DNA of 64,000 bases from Kryptolebias marmoratus (GCF_001649575.2 NC_051441.1:15589819-15653818); one strand, 5' to 3'. Positions 26,501-41,500 are shown, counted from the stretch's first letter. The notes: generated by a model from the letters alone, not told the origin. Program-made: numbers and translations.

Positions 26501-29500
26501 TTGCTGCTTCAGTCGAATCTGTTGCGTCTGCTGATGATGCTCAGGCTGTGACAGCTGCCTCTGCTGCTCTTGTTGTCTGAGCTGCTGGTTTTGAGTTTTC
26601 TTTTGTCTCTGCTGACAAAGTTTCTGTTGAGTTTCTGGCTTCTGACTGTGCTTCTGCTGTAGTAGAAGTTTCTGTATGGCCTGTTGCTGAACCAGCTGCA
26701 GAGCAGAGCCCTGGAGACAAACGAGCTCTCGTTTATTCGTCAAACTCTTCGTCTTTGGCTTGAGTTGCAGACGAATCTGATTCTGCACCACCTTTATTTT
26801 GGTCAAAGACCGCTGTAATCCATTTGACGGCTTCACAAATGCCTCAGAACTGCCTATCTCTGTCTCAATGGCTTCCTGTTTGATGGTTACTTTAGTACCA
26901 TCCGTTACAGCGGATGGTGTTTGAGCGGAAAGAGGTGGAGATCTCGTTGAACGAGCCACATCAAAGTTATCAGGTGGCTCCTCTTTCACTCTCAGAGGAA
27001 TTTGCGGCTCTGGAACTTGTGCGTCTCTGTTCCCTTTTTCCAGCAGCATCTTGAGCTCCTCCACCAGCCTCTGCTTCTGCCTCAGCATCCTGGTAAGCTC
27101 TGCAATCTGCTTATCTTTCTCCTGCAGCATTCTGTCTTTGTCAACAGAAGGAGCTGCAGTTGGAGCGGTGGGAGCAGCGGAGGCAGACTTTAAAGAGAAC
27201 TGACAAGGTGGTGGGGTGGAGCACAGAGGCTCCTCTTTAATGTTCGCAGGAAGCTGAGCCACTGAAGATGGCGGCGAGAGCTCCGTGAGAGGAGGATTCA
27301 TCTGCGGGAAACAAAAAGATGTTTTCAGGGTTAATAATGGTACTATTTAAACACAAACCAAAAATGGGTTGGTTTTAGTCAAAACTCATCATTGGATCTT
27401 GAACTTAGACTACAAGCTGTTATACATTGATAAATATCTAACTACATTCATGATCTGGTTTGTCAAAGAATAGTTTTTTTTTTATTTTAGTTGACGAAAC
27501 TTTTGTTAACCCTGTTCAAATAAAAGCCAGTGGGGTGCATCATTATTGCCCGCCGTCATAAAATGCAGGCGATCATGTAATTCACTGTCTGTGTGTTCCA
27601 CTGTTTGTTAGCAAAATATCTCATGAACTTTTTAATAAAAGCCTCATAAAGTAATCATTGGATGTAGCTTTACAGCTGATTAACTTTTCGGTTTAACCAC
27701 ATTCAAAAGGACTGCCACAGCTATTCAACTTTCACAAACACAAAAATGACTAAAGCTCAGTCACATTTACAGATCACAAACTCTGAGAGCTAATAGATTG
27801 CACAAGATCCTGACAAATGGTTATGATAAATTGATATGACATTAGCTGATCTTGATGAAATGAAATAACCGATAGTTGAAAATGAACATTTCAGTGCCAA
27901 TGTTAAGATATGAAGGTAGATCACTGTGTTTCAGCAGCGTCTGACCTGTTCTCCAAATGGACTGGAGTTTGAGCTCTTTAGACTCGTGGTGTCCAGCGAG
28001 TTGCATTGTGGGATGTGGAGTTTAGTGTCGCCACCATGCCTCAGGAACCGCTGAAGAGTTGCTGAAGTTGCACTGAAACAGCTTCCTGCATCAATTACAG
28101 ATAGGTTCATTTAGGGGTGGCCATTAGAAATACAGAACTAAGGTCAGAAATTTATACTTTTTCTGTCATTGATTTGTTATTTAACTCTTTATTTAGCTAT
28201 TAAAAGTCAACTGATAGTAGTCATATATCAGACATCACTCATTTACAACATGAAAAACAAACATGACTAACATATAATTCTCATCAGGCCATTAAAGTGC
28301 AGAATAAAAAATAATGTCCAATTTTTAATCAGCTCATGTACCATCAACAGAAGATGTGAGATGGTGCTGAAACTGCTGCCCTTGTGATGTGTTGTTGCTG
28401 TAGCTGTTGGTGTTTTTCAAGGCTTTTCCAGCTCTTTCAGGCCCTGGCTCTGCGGTGCCCCCTGTTGTCGGAGAGGAGGCAGTGTCGCTGCCTCGGTTCA
28501 GCTCTTGGTGAGTCCTCAGCCTCTTGATGAGGTCCTTCCTGGTGCCAGAGACGGGCAGGCCGCGCAGCTTCAGTTCAGACTTCAGTTGTGCCACCTGACA
28601 GAAGACGGAGTGAGAGAAAAAGTGAGAATGAGTGAAAAACGGGTGGAAAAGAAAAAACAAACAAAGATTAGGGTAAATGCGAAAGGAAAATTGCAGGAGG
28701 ATTAAAGAAGGAAAAAAAATCAAAGAGACTGAATCAAGTCGGCAAGGCACAAAACATCTTTTTTTTTCAATTTCTATCCACCTTAATAAAGCTCAAATTC
28801 AATAAGGAAGCTTTGTTTTTCCTCATTCTGTCTCCTGTATTTTATAGTGAATTAAAGCTATTCCTGCAGGACTGTTCTCCACGTTGCTTTAGTTTCCCCA
28901 CACTGTAAAATCATTCTCATCCAATATTCTTTCTGCCTGATTTCTCCAACTCAACATCCTTTAAATATCATACTTTTTCACTTTACACTTTTTTTCTGCG
29001 GCCCAACATTTGTTTTTGTGCTGTCCTCATATACTCTGCATTTGTTGTTTTTAATCCCCCGCTCATTTAAAGTCTAACCAACAAAATATTTCTTGCCCAT
29101 CCCTGCATTTCAAACTAACGGCCTAACACTCCATGCTGGAATGCACATCGCCCACAACCTTTAATAGTAGAGTTTTAAACTGTTTTGGTCAAACCTTGAA
29201 ACTAACATTAAGTGCAATCCCACGCCATATTGTGAGACCTCTCATGACCAGTTAGTGCTTGAAATATGTCTTGTGAATTACTCTCAGCTACTACCACATC
29301 AAGTTTTAGCTGAATGCCTGTAAAAATGACTGAGTTATAGCTACCTTTGTGTCAGCTGTGTCAGCCATCGTGAATTAAGCTGACTCTATACAAACACTGA
29401 CAAAACTATGATTGCACACCTCTTGTTGGTGAGCAATAATAAGGATATCTACCTTAATTTTGATCTCCTTTTATGAACTGCATTCACAGTAAAATGATTC

Positions 29501-32500
29501 AACTGTATGTTCAGCTAGAGCTCCTACAGCTCCTATAAACTGGGATGAGAGTGTAGTTTCCTCTGAGTTTGCAACCCCAAAAGGTTTGAGTTTCTTTAAC
29601 CTTCATTCCATCCAGATTTGGCTGCGACGGCAGTGTCTCTCGTAAAGGAGCAGAGCTGAGACAGATGTAGTTGTGCCGGTTAGAAAGGACCGATGAAGAA
29701 ACATCAGTGGGTTGAGGTGGTGAAGACGTGGATGTGGAAGAGGAAGATGGTTTCTGGTCTCTGTTGGTGAGAGACAAAGGCAAACTAAAGCATACCTTCA
29801 AGGTAACAAATAGCTCCAAACACCTTTTTGTATATACTCCATATTAAAAAAAAAACAAAACTCCTCCATAGTAACTAATTGTGGGTAATGGCTGATTTTC
29901 AGTGTGTGTAGGTCTGATCCACTCACTTGGGTGATGTAGACGGGATGGTTTGGTAGGTGTTTTGTTGCTGCTGACTGAGGATCTGGAGCTGTAAGAAGAG
30001 CTGCTGCTGGAGGATCTTGGAATAGGATGAATCCAGATTGGAAGGAGGCTCTTTATCTCCCTTCTGATTAGGAGGGATGTACTGATGGTACTTTAGCTTC
30101 TTTAGCTAAAGGGAGACACATTCACAGCTTTGTCAGCAAAAGCATTTTTATATTTAAAAAAAAAACAGAAACAAAAATATCTACCTTTGGTTTGGTGTCC
30201 TTGGCTTTCTTGTATTTCTGGGTGAGGCGATCAGAGTTTAATTTAGGCTGGAAATAAACAAAAAAACAAGTGTTGATAAGTGTCTTTGTTTGCATTATTT
30301 GCATGCATTTGTCTGATTATGCTTTGCAGACATCCTGCTAACAAAACATGAAGCAGATAAAGTAAATTAATTAGTTCAACATTTGCTCTTTTTGTTTCCC
30401 TGTAAGAGGTTTAATCCCCACCAACTGCTGAGAAGAATATCTAGTATTAGCTCTTAATGCTACACAAAAGGTTATTTACAAGCTATTTACTAACTTCCAT
30501 GTCTCAAAACCAAAACCATTTCAGTAAAAACCCTTCAGTCATCCATAAATTGTAACAGCTCTGGGACTTTATGTTTTAGGTGTGTTATGTTGGACAAAAA
30601 TGCAACACTTTAAGCCACCACCGCCACATCAGCTTTTAAGAAAAACCTCTACTTTGAACACCACTGAATCCAGACAGAACGCAAACCTGTTTTTAATGGG
30701 GAACATTCTCTGCCATCCAGGGAATAGTTATCCTCGCAAGGCAATTGTATATATTTTTTTTAACTCTGTGATTGAAATTGCTAGAATAATCTTTTTTTTT
30801 CCCCACTTCCTTTTTGGTCCAGAAAGGTCTAACAGTTTTAGACCTTTGCAGTTACCTTGATATGAGAAATAGGGCTTGTCTTCTGCGCAGGTTTGCTCAG
30901 GTTTAGAGGCGTAGAGGAGACTGACTGAAAAGGAAGGGCTGATGGAGGGACCTGATTCAGAGGAAGAAAAGTCTGGGTGATTACTGACGGCCACAACAAT
31001 GAGACAAAATGAGAAAATTATTAGATGATATATAAAATGATTAAAAGTGTTCCAAACACATTTAATCTCAGTTATCAGACATTAGGGAGGGATTGATGAT
31101 GTTGCATCATCTTTTTACCCATCTATTTTGGATTCTACCTGAGAAGGAGACGGGATGTGGCTTCCACACATTTTTTCAATTGAATAGCTCCTGGGTCCCA
31201 GGACAAGAGGACAGTTCTGGCTTACTGGTTGACCTGGAGACAGACTGTCATTACTGTCTTCATCGTATGACAAGCTCTCCCTCGAGGCCTTTTGAAGCTG
31301 TGTTCCTAAGAAAGAGAGAAAGGATTGTAGAGAGAGGGGGAAAGGAATCAATTTTAATTCAACCTTCTCGTATACATCCTTAAAATGAAAAGCTACACAT
31401 TCAGATATTAGTGCTTCCACTCACGTCCTCCTTTCAAATCAAGTCGTGCAGCCCTTGTTAATGTTCTAATAAAGTAGGAGCTTTCCCAAATTAAATCATC
31501 TTCAATCAACTCTGGGTTCCTAATCAGTTTTCATTTTGGAGCCCCATACTTCCCCATACTGAAATGTTCAGAATTTTGGTTAATATTTGAATAATTTTTG
31601 ACACCAAAATGCAAATTTAATGTAATTTACCTAGTCTGTACAGTTGTGCAGTTTTATCATCTAAATGCTTATGTGACATTATTAAATATGGAAGTCCCCT
31701 CCCCATCAATTAAAATATTTTTTCATTGGTGCAAACATCAGGGTCTGGTGCGTGCGTTCATTAGTCACAGAAAATGTTCCCACTTGACTAGTAAATGGTT
31801 CCCTTTAGGACACAGCTCAGATAGGATGAATGACACAGAAGATTGTGGCTTTTGTTTTTACTTTATAGTGACACTATTAGTCTAAAAAAGTCCTACTTTG
31901 CTGCATTTGACCTGCTTCTGTCAGGATCTGGGGTTTTTAGGTTATCATTGTTTTCTGCTTTGAAGTTCTTGTGTTTTCAGGTAATATTTTTTTGTGTGTG
32001 TTTCTCTGTGCCACCGGTACTTTTCTCGTTAGCCAACGCTTCCCCCCAGTCAGTTGTCCTCATCTGCTCCTTATTACTCACAGCCGCTCCCATTAGTAAT
32101 CACTCCTCTCAGTTCCTTTTAAACCCAGTTCATGTCCTCACCCACTGTTCCTCTATTGTTGTTCTCTTATGTCATGTATGAGTTGCCAAAGTGGTGCCTG
32201 GACTTGTAAGTTCAAACTAGTTTATCAGCTCAAAATTCTGAATTTGTAGTAAACATAAAGTGCGATTTATGATGAGTCCCTTCTTTGGAAAACATCCCCT
32301 TTGCAAAATGTTTACCAGGCAACTAATTAGCATCACCGAAAACAACAGAATATGATGTGCCTGTTAAACACAGTACAAAATGTCCACATTCACAGACTGT
32401 GGGATGGTTGAGCCATCCCACAGCACAGCAATATATCCAAGCCTTCATGCCCCAGCTAATTTTCCCCTCAGGCTTATCATATAATCATCCTATTATTATG

Positions 32501-35500
32501 CAGACTTATGAGTCTTCACTAGGATTTAGGGAATAATAGTGCCTGCTAGGATCCCCTGGACCGGTGTGGAGGTTTTATTTTATTTTTTAATAAATGTGTT
32601 ATTTAATTACAGGAGCTGTTATGTAGAACTCACTGCTGGCCATTAATTTACCATCAGCAGGCAAGGATAAAAACACAACATGGGGCAGATTTAATATCCT
32701 CTGATCCAATAATGTGATGAGTTACCTACTGTTTGCCCTGTGTGTGTGCTGGGCTTTGTATTAATGTATCTTTGCCCGTCCTCTTAAAATTGGCTATATT
32801 ACAACTGTGGCAATGTTGCAATGTCAGAGATGAATATGCTGCCAAAATATAAAGATATTGAATCTTTGCGCTCTAACTACCCTACATCGGTCAAGTAGCT
32901 GGACTCGCTGTCCGGTGTCGTCATGTTTTGTGTTTTTTTGTGTTTCCAATTTAGATAGTACTGATCCCAGTTAATTTTGACATGTTGACATTGAAAATTC
33001 AGAGGTTGGGGCTAATTAACTGTGAGACTTGTCACTAATTTGCTCATTAATTTCAATTGGCAGCTCTACAAGTAGCGTGTGATTCTCCTAACAAAGGATG
33101 CTGTCTGTTATTCATGGACTCTGTGGTTAGTTGAAGCTGTCAGCAGAGATGGAGCTGATGTCCTCACCCCTGGTTTGTCGAGTGAGGATGAGAGTGCATG
33201 AATGATTTACTGTATTTCCCTTTAACCTTTATAAACCCTCAGAGGTTGACTTTTAAAGAGGCACAACAAAAATCAGATGGTGGGAGTTTGTGTCTGGACA
33301 AAATGGTTGCTTTTGAGTCAAGTGCTTATTGTGAGGTGAGTGTGTGTGCTAGAGTGTGTGTGGTTGTGTTCTGGTAATTATGGTCTTTTGGGGCCAAACA
33401 TTGATTTACAACACCACATAACAGGGACCTTTTGCACTAATGGGAAACAAAACTAGGTCCTGCTCATGAGGGATTTATTATGGTCAATATTGAATTGAGG
33501 AGATATTTTTAGGAGTGAGCTACAAACTCTTTAATTTGCAGGGTTTTGAGTTTTATAGACTTAATGATTATTGTACTGTGATTTGGCTATCTACTAAATA
33601 GCAACTTAATTCTTTTTGGTGCATTAGACATGAGTTATATCCTCAAAAAAAAAAGTGTAAAATAGTTGAGGAACAATTTCAGATGTTCCCTCTTGCAAAA
33701 TTGGTGGATATATTCTTTTAATAAAAGGTCATTTAAGTGACAAATTGTGTTCATACTATATATACAAGTTGTAACATATCATTTTTAATTTACTGACCAC
33801 TACCCATGACTAGTTGTGACTTACCTGTGATGATTTTTTTGTGGATCAGCTCCATGGGACCTGGCCAGTGTGCGATCTTATTGTTTAAATCATCAAAGAG
33901 AGCTTTCTTCAACTGTAGCTGCTTGGTTTGAAGCAATGGTTCTTCTGGCATCTCTACAAAATTCACAAATTCCCTATAAGTTTCAGCTGATTCCTGAAAG
34001 TTAATTGTTAGTTTAGCCGAAAGGCTAACGACAGGTAGAGGGAATGAAGTGTTACTTACTGTCTGAGATGTGCATCTTCATCAGCTTAGATTTCTCTGGC
34101 TCACTTCGAATCTTCCTTTTCAGATCGTCTTCAGTCTGAGGAGAGAAAACAACAAAATGTCCCAATCACTCACTGAACGTGAACAGATTACATAACCTGC
34201 CGCCAAAACGTAAAGAATGGGCAGTGATGTTTTCCTCTGTTTGTTTGAGAATGTGTGCTTTTTGTCTGTCATGTAAGCAAACTATCTCATGAACCCCAAA
34301 CCAGCTTTTCATTGAAACCTTCAGAAAGTAATTATTGGATGTATACATCTAGAACTCAATAACTTTTCGCATCAGTGCAACTCAAGATGGCGGTCACAGG
34401 TAATTGACCTTAGCTGACACATAAATGTCCATAACTCAGTTAATTTTATGCATATTTACTAAAAATTGGGTGTGGTTGTAGTTGAGTCATCCCCAACACA
34501 TACTCTGAGCACTAATAGATCACATCATATTGTGTGGAAGTGTAACAGCCAGTAACAGTTTATTCACCACTACACATTTTTTTTATGTATTTGGCTCAAA
34601 AATGAAACTTCCATTTATTTGTTTTTATTGCAGAGACTTTCCACTTTCCATCTCATAAATACAGATGAAGTAGTTGTGGGGAGATCACTGATTTAGTGGA
34701 TACTTTTGCATTGTGCCTCACACTCCGATAACAGCATTTATATTCTGAGCAGGCGGTGACTTTTAGCTCTTGCTTGTCTTTTCTAGTATTTCTGCATTAC
34801 AGGATTATTCAAGAGCTGTTGTAGTGATGTAACAAGTTGTAAAGCCTCTTAAAGACCGAGAATGAAAGTATTCTTGAACCAGTTTTGACTCCGGTGACCG
34901 TTTTGAGGGCGAGACACTTACCCGAGCTTGTTCCAAGCTGCGTCTTTGCTTGTGGAAGGCAGCTGTACTTTTAAGTGCTGGAAGAATAAAAAAAAGGGAA
35001 AACAGAATGAGAGAAATTTACAAAGGGGATTAACACTGCAGCGTGTCCTTTTATGCTACAGAGAAGATAAAACAGCTTCCAATGACTCCTTTTTTTATCA
35101 TTTAAATATGAACAGATGTACACTATTATTCCTTTTAATACCACCAATTTTCCCAGCATAATAATAATATTTTGTCTTTACAGTATGTTACTATAAATGC
35201 AATGCATTATGGATATATCTTGGGCAATTGGTAGTAGGTTACTCTATTTCCCTGAACTAGTGGTGATGTACTGTAATCACATAGCCGGTATATTACTGCT
35301 GTTCTCTGTTGAACCATACAATAGTTTTACAGTAAAACACCACAAGGTTCCCAGTAAATGCATTGCATTATAGGATGCCTCTCCTGATATGAGCATAGTA
35401 AATGCCTGCTCTCATTGTACAGCCTCATGCACTTGTGCACCATGACAGAACTAAATGTGTAACAGCTTGAGTAGTGATCCTGAGAGCAGCTCCCAGAAAA

Positions 35501-38500
35501 GGCCAAAAATCACTGAGTCAAAGTAGAAATTTAATAGGATGGAGACTGAAGGCTCTCAGTCCAAAAAGCAGAACCAATGTGGGTGAATTTCTGAAAACTG
35601 TTCAGCGTTCACAAAATGACTTCAACACAGCTTCCTGCAGGTCAATGGTTATGCAAAATCCCTGAAATTGGTGGTGAAGCTTCAAGCCTTAAAATCTGTC
35701 ATGACACTGAAGCGCCGGGCGAACTATAAGCTTTTCAGTACGGATGTTGTAGTTTGCTTCTGAACAGTTTAGGTGGAAAACAAAAGAGAGTTTAAATTGT
35801 TCGCTTTGAATCAAGGTCTTATTTTCAATAGAAGTAAGAGTGACTGCAAAAAAAGATAAGGAAAGGTCCCAGCAGAGTTTTAAACCTGCAACCTTCTTGC
35901 TGTGAGACAACAGCGCTCACCACTACCCACTGTGTTCAGGGGCTTAAATTGATAATTCATATGTTTTGAAAGGGAGTTCTGTGGAAAGATTATGAACAAT
36001 TAATATCTTACCTGCAGTAGAAAGCTCTTTAAATGAACTCAGTTTATCAAAATAAAGTTTAACTCTGACCAGAATGACAGTATGGCCAAGACAAGGATTG
36101 CTGCCATCTTAAAACAACTCCAATTTCAAAAGCTATCTACAACACAAAGAATATTAATTGTACATATTTTTCCACATAACCCCCTTTAAAAAAATCTAAA
36201 TTAAAACTACTGTTTTTTACTTTATATTTTTTCTGTACATTTTTTGCAGTCTTACTACTTCCTCATACTTTGTGCTATTTTAGACATGATATATCGAAAT
36301 GTTTTGCTTGTTCAGTTGATAAGTGCTGTGACTTTTCACTTTGTTAATTTTTATACTTTTCGTAATATTTACAAATATTTACCCCATAGAATTACACTGA
36401 GATCGCTTCAGTTTTTGGTAAAACACTGTTCTCTTTTAAATCCGCTCCAGGATAATTGCTATATTTTTATGTTCTTATCTCCTAGTGTTCTGCTTCTTTT
36501 AGCATTAACAAGTCATGATTGGCTTCGTCAGCAAATTTCAGCAAAGTCAGTCGACCCTCAGCATTCATGCTGCATTTCACATTCCTGACAGGCCATGACG
36601 GCAGCAGTACACGGTCAGCAAAGATACCAAGTCATCAGTGTAATTCGTTGTCTCTGTATTACGTCAAACCCAGCTCAGTAGAGCTCAGATAACAGAAGAT
36701 GTGTTTCTGTCCCAATCTTTCTGCTCTGTATGCTCACACGTTCACAGTGATATGACTGGATTAGTAACCCTGAGAAAGACTCGCGGTACCTGCTCAAGCC
36801 TCAGTTCACGCCACTGAGCACTGTCACACTGATGGTTCACCCTTGCTCTCCCACACCCTAGAGACAACAGCCCTCTCAGACCTCCCACCAGCCTACGCAG
36901 CCTCCTTAAGGGGGTTTGAACCTGGCTGTCAGTCAGCGACTTTGGAAATGAAAGGTGGGATCAAGGAGGGGATGAAGGGATAGATGGATGAGCGCAAAGT
37001 TTTAGGAACAGGGAAAGTAAAGAGCACAGAAGTGCACAGGAAGAAAAACAATAAAACAGATGGAGTGAGGACAAATGGGTAGAGGCACCTGAAAGAGACA
37101 TACAGCAGACCAAAGGGAGACTAAAGAGGACAAAACTGAGTGGTGGGATTAGGTCAAAGAGAAAAGACCTCATTTTGTGCATGAGTGGCTAACCAACATC
37201 ACTGCTATTTAAACTTTGAGCACAGCATCACTTCCTCTGGCGTTGATGGTATTTTTATGTTCACTCTGCTTAGTTTTCCCCTGTGTTTTAACTGAAAGCT
37301 TTCTCTGCATTTTCACTTTACTTTCCCACAAGTCAGCTTTTTAAAACCACCTTACATATTTGTAAAAATCACAAAATACAAAGAAAAGATACTGGATGCC
37401 ACGTCCCTTTTAGTAACTGTGAAACTATCATCATCCACTGCCAAAAGCAAAAACACAATAATGTTTTGCCTGTGTCTGTTTCTGTGTGTGTCTCTGTTTG
37501 CACAGATTTTAATGAAACTCTCAGACAGTAATTGTCAGATGTGCGTCTACAACTAATTAATTTATGGAATCAACAAAATTCAAGATGGCTGCCACAGCTA
37601 TTCCACATCAGCCAACACAGAAATTGCTAAAACTCAGTCAATTTTATAGATACTGAGCTAAAATTTAATGCAGTTGCAATATCACATGAAAATGTGCATT
37701 TTGTTATTTTCAAGGTTTGATCAAAACATCTAGTTCTCTGTCATTTCTTGACTTAAGACGATCTTAGTCTAAAACTCTGGCGTGGCGATATGCATTTCTT
37801 CAGGAGATCTTTAATATTTAGTACAATTTCATCAAATACAACAAAAATCTTTAATCAAAATAACTGACAGTCATGCTTCAGATGTGCCTTCTTTGTATCA
37901 GTTAAAACAGCAGATGTATTCACCTGTAAGGTTTAATTTAGATTATCACAAGTAGCTGAGTGTGAACTCACATCTCATTTTAGCATACCAATAAACTTGT
38001 TTCTTTATTAAGTGTAAAACCTGTAAACTAGGTGAGGAGTCACAGCCAATATTTAAATGAGACCTCGCACAAACTCTGAAGTCAAATATTCAGAAGTGCA
38101 CTCACAGAAACACAATCTAAGGTTGGTAGGCTGCTTTAAAATTAGTATAAAAAATGAAAAAGTGTGGTATATGTATTTATAATGCAGTCAAAGCATGTAC
38201 AGTTTTGGGGTTTATAAGGCTACTATGTGAACATTTTTTGTTGTATAACATTACAGATGGAAACTGAAGGTACAAAGTTGGTAGACGGTCATTATGATGA
38301 TGAAACAAAAAGGAGAAACAGTCAGTAAATTGATCCTGACAAAAGAGCTGTGGGAAGACATTAATAGAAGTACTCCCACTGCCAAGAGAGTTTGAGGACT
38401 CTTTGAAGAATAAACACTCCAAAACTAAGGGAGGAAGGGGGATTTCTCTGTTCTCTAATCTGATGTTTTATAAAAGAGACTAAAAGAATGAGTTGTGGAA

Positions 38501-41500
38501 GAAACTTGCTGACTATGGAAGTGAAAATGAAGACTGTATAAAATGTGTGCAATGTGAGTAAGTATTCAAGTGTATACCTAAACTTTTTAAATGGTGGAGT
38601 GTATCAAAACTGAGGTATTAGTACACTGGACTTTTTAAAACTAGGCTTAAGACTTTCTTTTTTTGATAAATCCTATAGTTAGGGTTGGTTTGGGTTTCCT
38701 GAAGTATCCCTTAGTTCTGCTGCTATAGGCTTAGACTGACGGAGCATAAATAGGCCACATGTCCTCACATGCTTACACGCGCTACTCTCCATGCTTGTAT
38801 TTGCAATTATTGCTGCCATAAATCTGTTTTTATTTCCATAGAAACTGCACCAGGACCAATTCTTCTGTGTTTCTGTCTTTGTAATGTCCTCTCAACCTCC
38901 AGGTGGTTAAGGTTTCCCATCCTGAGTTCAGTTCTGGTTCTGCTAGAGGTTCCTCTTTGTTAAAAGGGAGTCATTCCTTCCCACTGTCACCTCCGTGCTC
39001 AACATGCTCAACATGGTGCACATCAGCAACAAATTACTGTTCTATTTTAAGTCAAGTCAAATATATTTATGTAGCACTTTTCAGCAACAAGGCAGTTCAA
39101 AGTGCTTATTTTACTTGTATTTTGTTATAGTTTCTTTTATTTGCATACTTGTGGACTTTTAATGTGTCAGCTTCTGTTGATTTTAAAAGTACCTATAAAT
39201 AAACGACTTAGATTTTGACTCACTGTGATGTCAGTATTTGAGAGTGACACCACTGACGAGGTCTTAAACAGCAAGTATTCCTTGCACCAAGAGTATTCCG
39301 GCAAAAATATTAAGATTTTCTGCCTTAAGTACAAATAATTGTGCTTGCAAATGACTGTAGAAATTCTATGTATGTAACTATTGATTGTGAAACTGATAAA
39401 AATAAGTAAATAGTGTTTGCACTAACCACTACGAAAGCTTTGAGATTGGAGTCATTCTAAGATGACAGCAATCCAATTTGATCTTAGTCCTGCTCAAATT
39501 AGTTGTTAGCTCACTAGTTTCTTAGTTTTACAGAAAATAGCACATGGTAAATGCAAAAAAGGTTTTGGTACAAATTTGCTTCAAAGCCACCTTTCATAAG
39601 GCGTTTATATACCAAAACAAGACACGTTACGCCCTGAATCCTCTTCATTCGTCCACAAGTGTCAACCAAAGAGAGCAATTTCTTGTCTACAATGCAAACT
39701 TGGACGCCATGACAGTAAGAATCATGGCACGCCGGTTCTCAAAAACCCCATTAATTCCTACGTGCACGGAGTTGTAACTCCTGCAGGGGGAGGTTGACAC
39801 GAGCGACGAGCCTTTGGTTTTAAAAGCAGATAAGAGCGAAGGCGTGCAGCAACAGAGCGAAACCATGTGAACCAAACGGTTTCATTTCACCGCGGCCGGC
39901 TTCTTGAAAGAGGCAGCTCAGAGGAAAGGCAGACGGATAGGAACTGAAATGACACTAACGCTGAGCTCACTCAGCCTCGTCCCTCTTAGTCTGCGGCTCC
40001 GTCTCAAGTCATTCTCACACCCACATGTGGTGTTTGCTCAATACCCAGGCGGGCGAAAGAAAAATAAATGAAAAAAAAAACTTAACGACGCCATTTGTCC
40101 GCTCATTGTTAAGAGCGGCAAATTACATTTTGCACATCCCATTTTCAAGCTCTCCAACCAATCTAAGCACTTATTATTCCTGCAGCCTGCCAGTTAAGAT
40201 AAGAAACAGCCATTGTGTTCAACTGTAACGCCATCAAATAGTAAGGGGAAAATAACTAGATTGTGAATTTATTTTCTTATAGTGAATATCCTCCTGCTGT
40301 GGTGAGGTGACGCATAAAGACCTTGCAATAAGACGTTGTGGTGGAGCTCCTCCCTTGTAACACCGCAAGATGAAGCTGACATTTAGTGAACTACCTAACA
40401 AAAACGTGGCTATAAGTCAGTCCATTTTATAGGTGTTGAGCTAACATTTGGTGTGGTTGTAGCTGAGAGTCATTCCCATCCATCCTCTGAGTGCTAACTG
40501 AGCGCTAAAATCTTTGTCTAAAACTTTGACATTAACTTTAGGGTCAGCCCTGCCTGTCTGTTAGCAAAATATCTCATGAACCAGTGGACGAATTTTAATG
40601 AAACTCTCAGAAAGTAATTACAGGAAGTGCATCTAAAACTGATGGACTTTTGGAATCAGCCCACTTTAAGATGGCTGCCCCAGCTGATTGACCAAAGGCT
40701 TTCACAAAAATGGCTATAACTCAGGTAATTTTGCAAAAATTGGAATGAAATTTGATGTGGTAGTAGCTGAGAGTCATCCCCGACATATACTTTAGGTCAG
40801 TGGTGTCCAATACTGGTCCTGGAGGGCCTCTATTTTGCATGTTTTAGATGTTTCCCTGTTCTTCAGCAGGTCTTCAAGTTCTGCAGAAGCCTGTTTATCA
40901 CTCATTCATTCAAATCAGGTGTGTCACAGCAGAGAAACATCTAAAACATGCAGGACAGCGGCCCTCCAGGACCAGGATTGGACACCCCTGCTTTAGGTTA
41001 ACTAATCAAGCAAGATCTCGTAATGTAGTGTGTTTGTGCTTAACCTTACAACCAAGATTTGACAAATATGGCTAGAATTCCTTCGGTTTTCAAAATAAGA
41101 TGATCTTAGCTGTAAACTGGCATGATCGCATTCCTTCAAGGGATGCTAGGCCTTTACTTTCTCATGTGTGTGCAAAATAAAATGCCTAAGAACAGTTAAA
41201 AAATAAAATAAAGATTTGTTCTCTAAAGTTCTCTACTGATGCTTGTCTCATGGAGCCAAACGCACATGAAACATCCATTTTGTTTTAGTGCAAAAACAGC
41301 AATTCGTGGAGCTTTTTTTTGCAGTGAGACTTTCATATGCAGCTAGCTATGATTTGTTAAACAGCAGTGTTGTAGATTCTTGTTTCATTTTTTTTATTTT
41401 ATCCTTGGTCGGAGGATTGAGAATGAATGAATGAATGTTAAGTTGATAAAGAGAGACTTTATCTGTAACTTTTCTGAAAGATACTCATTTGATCCTATCT

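Noticed and set aside
36244..36588. 114-codon hydrophobic open frame
   Set aside because: Lies on a dispersed repeat shared with 46.97 kb; the hydrophobicity reflects T-rich DNA.
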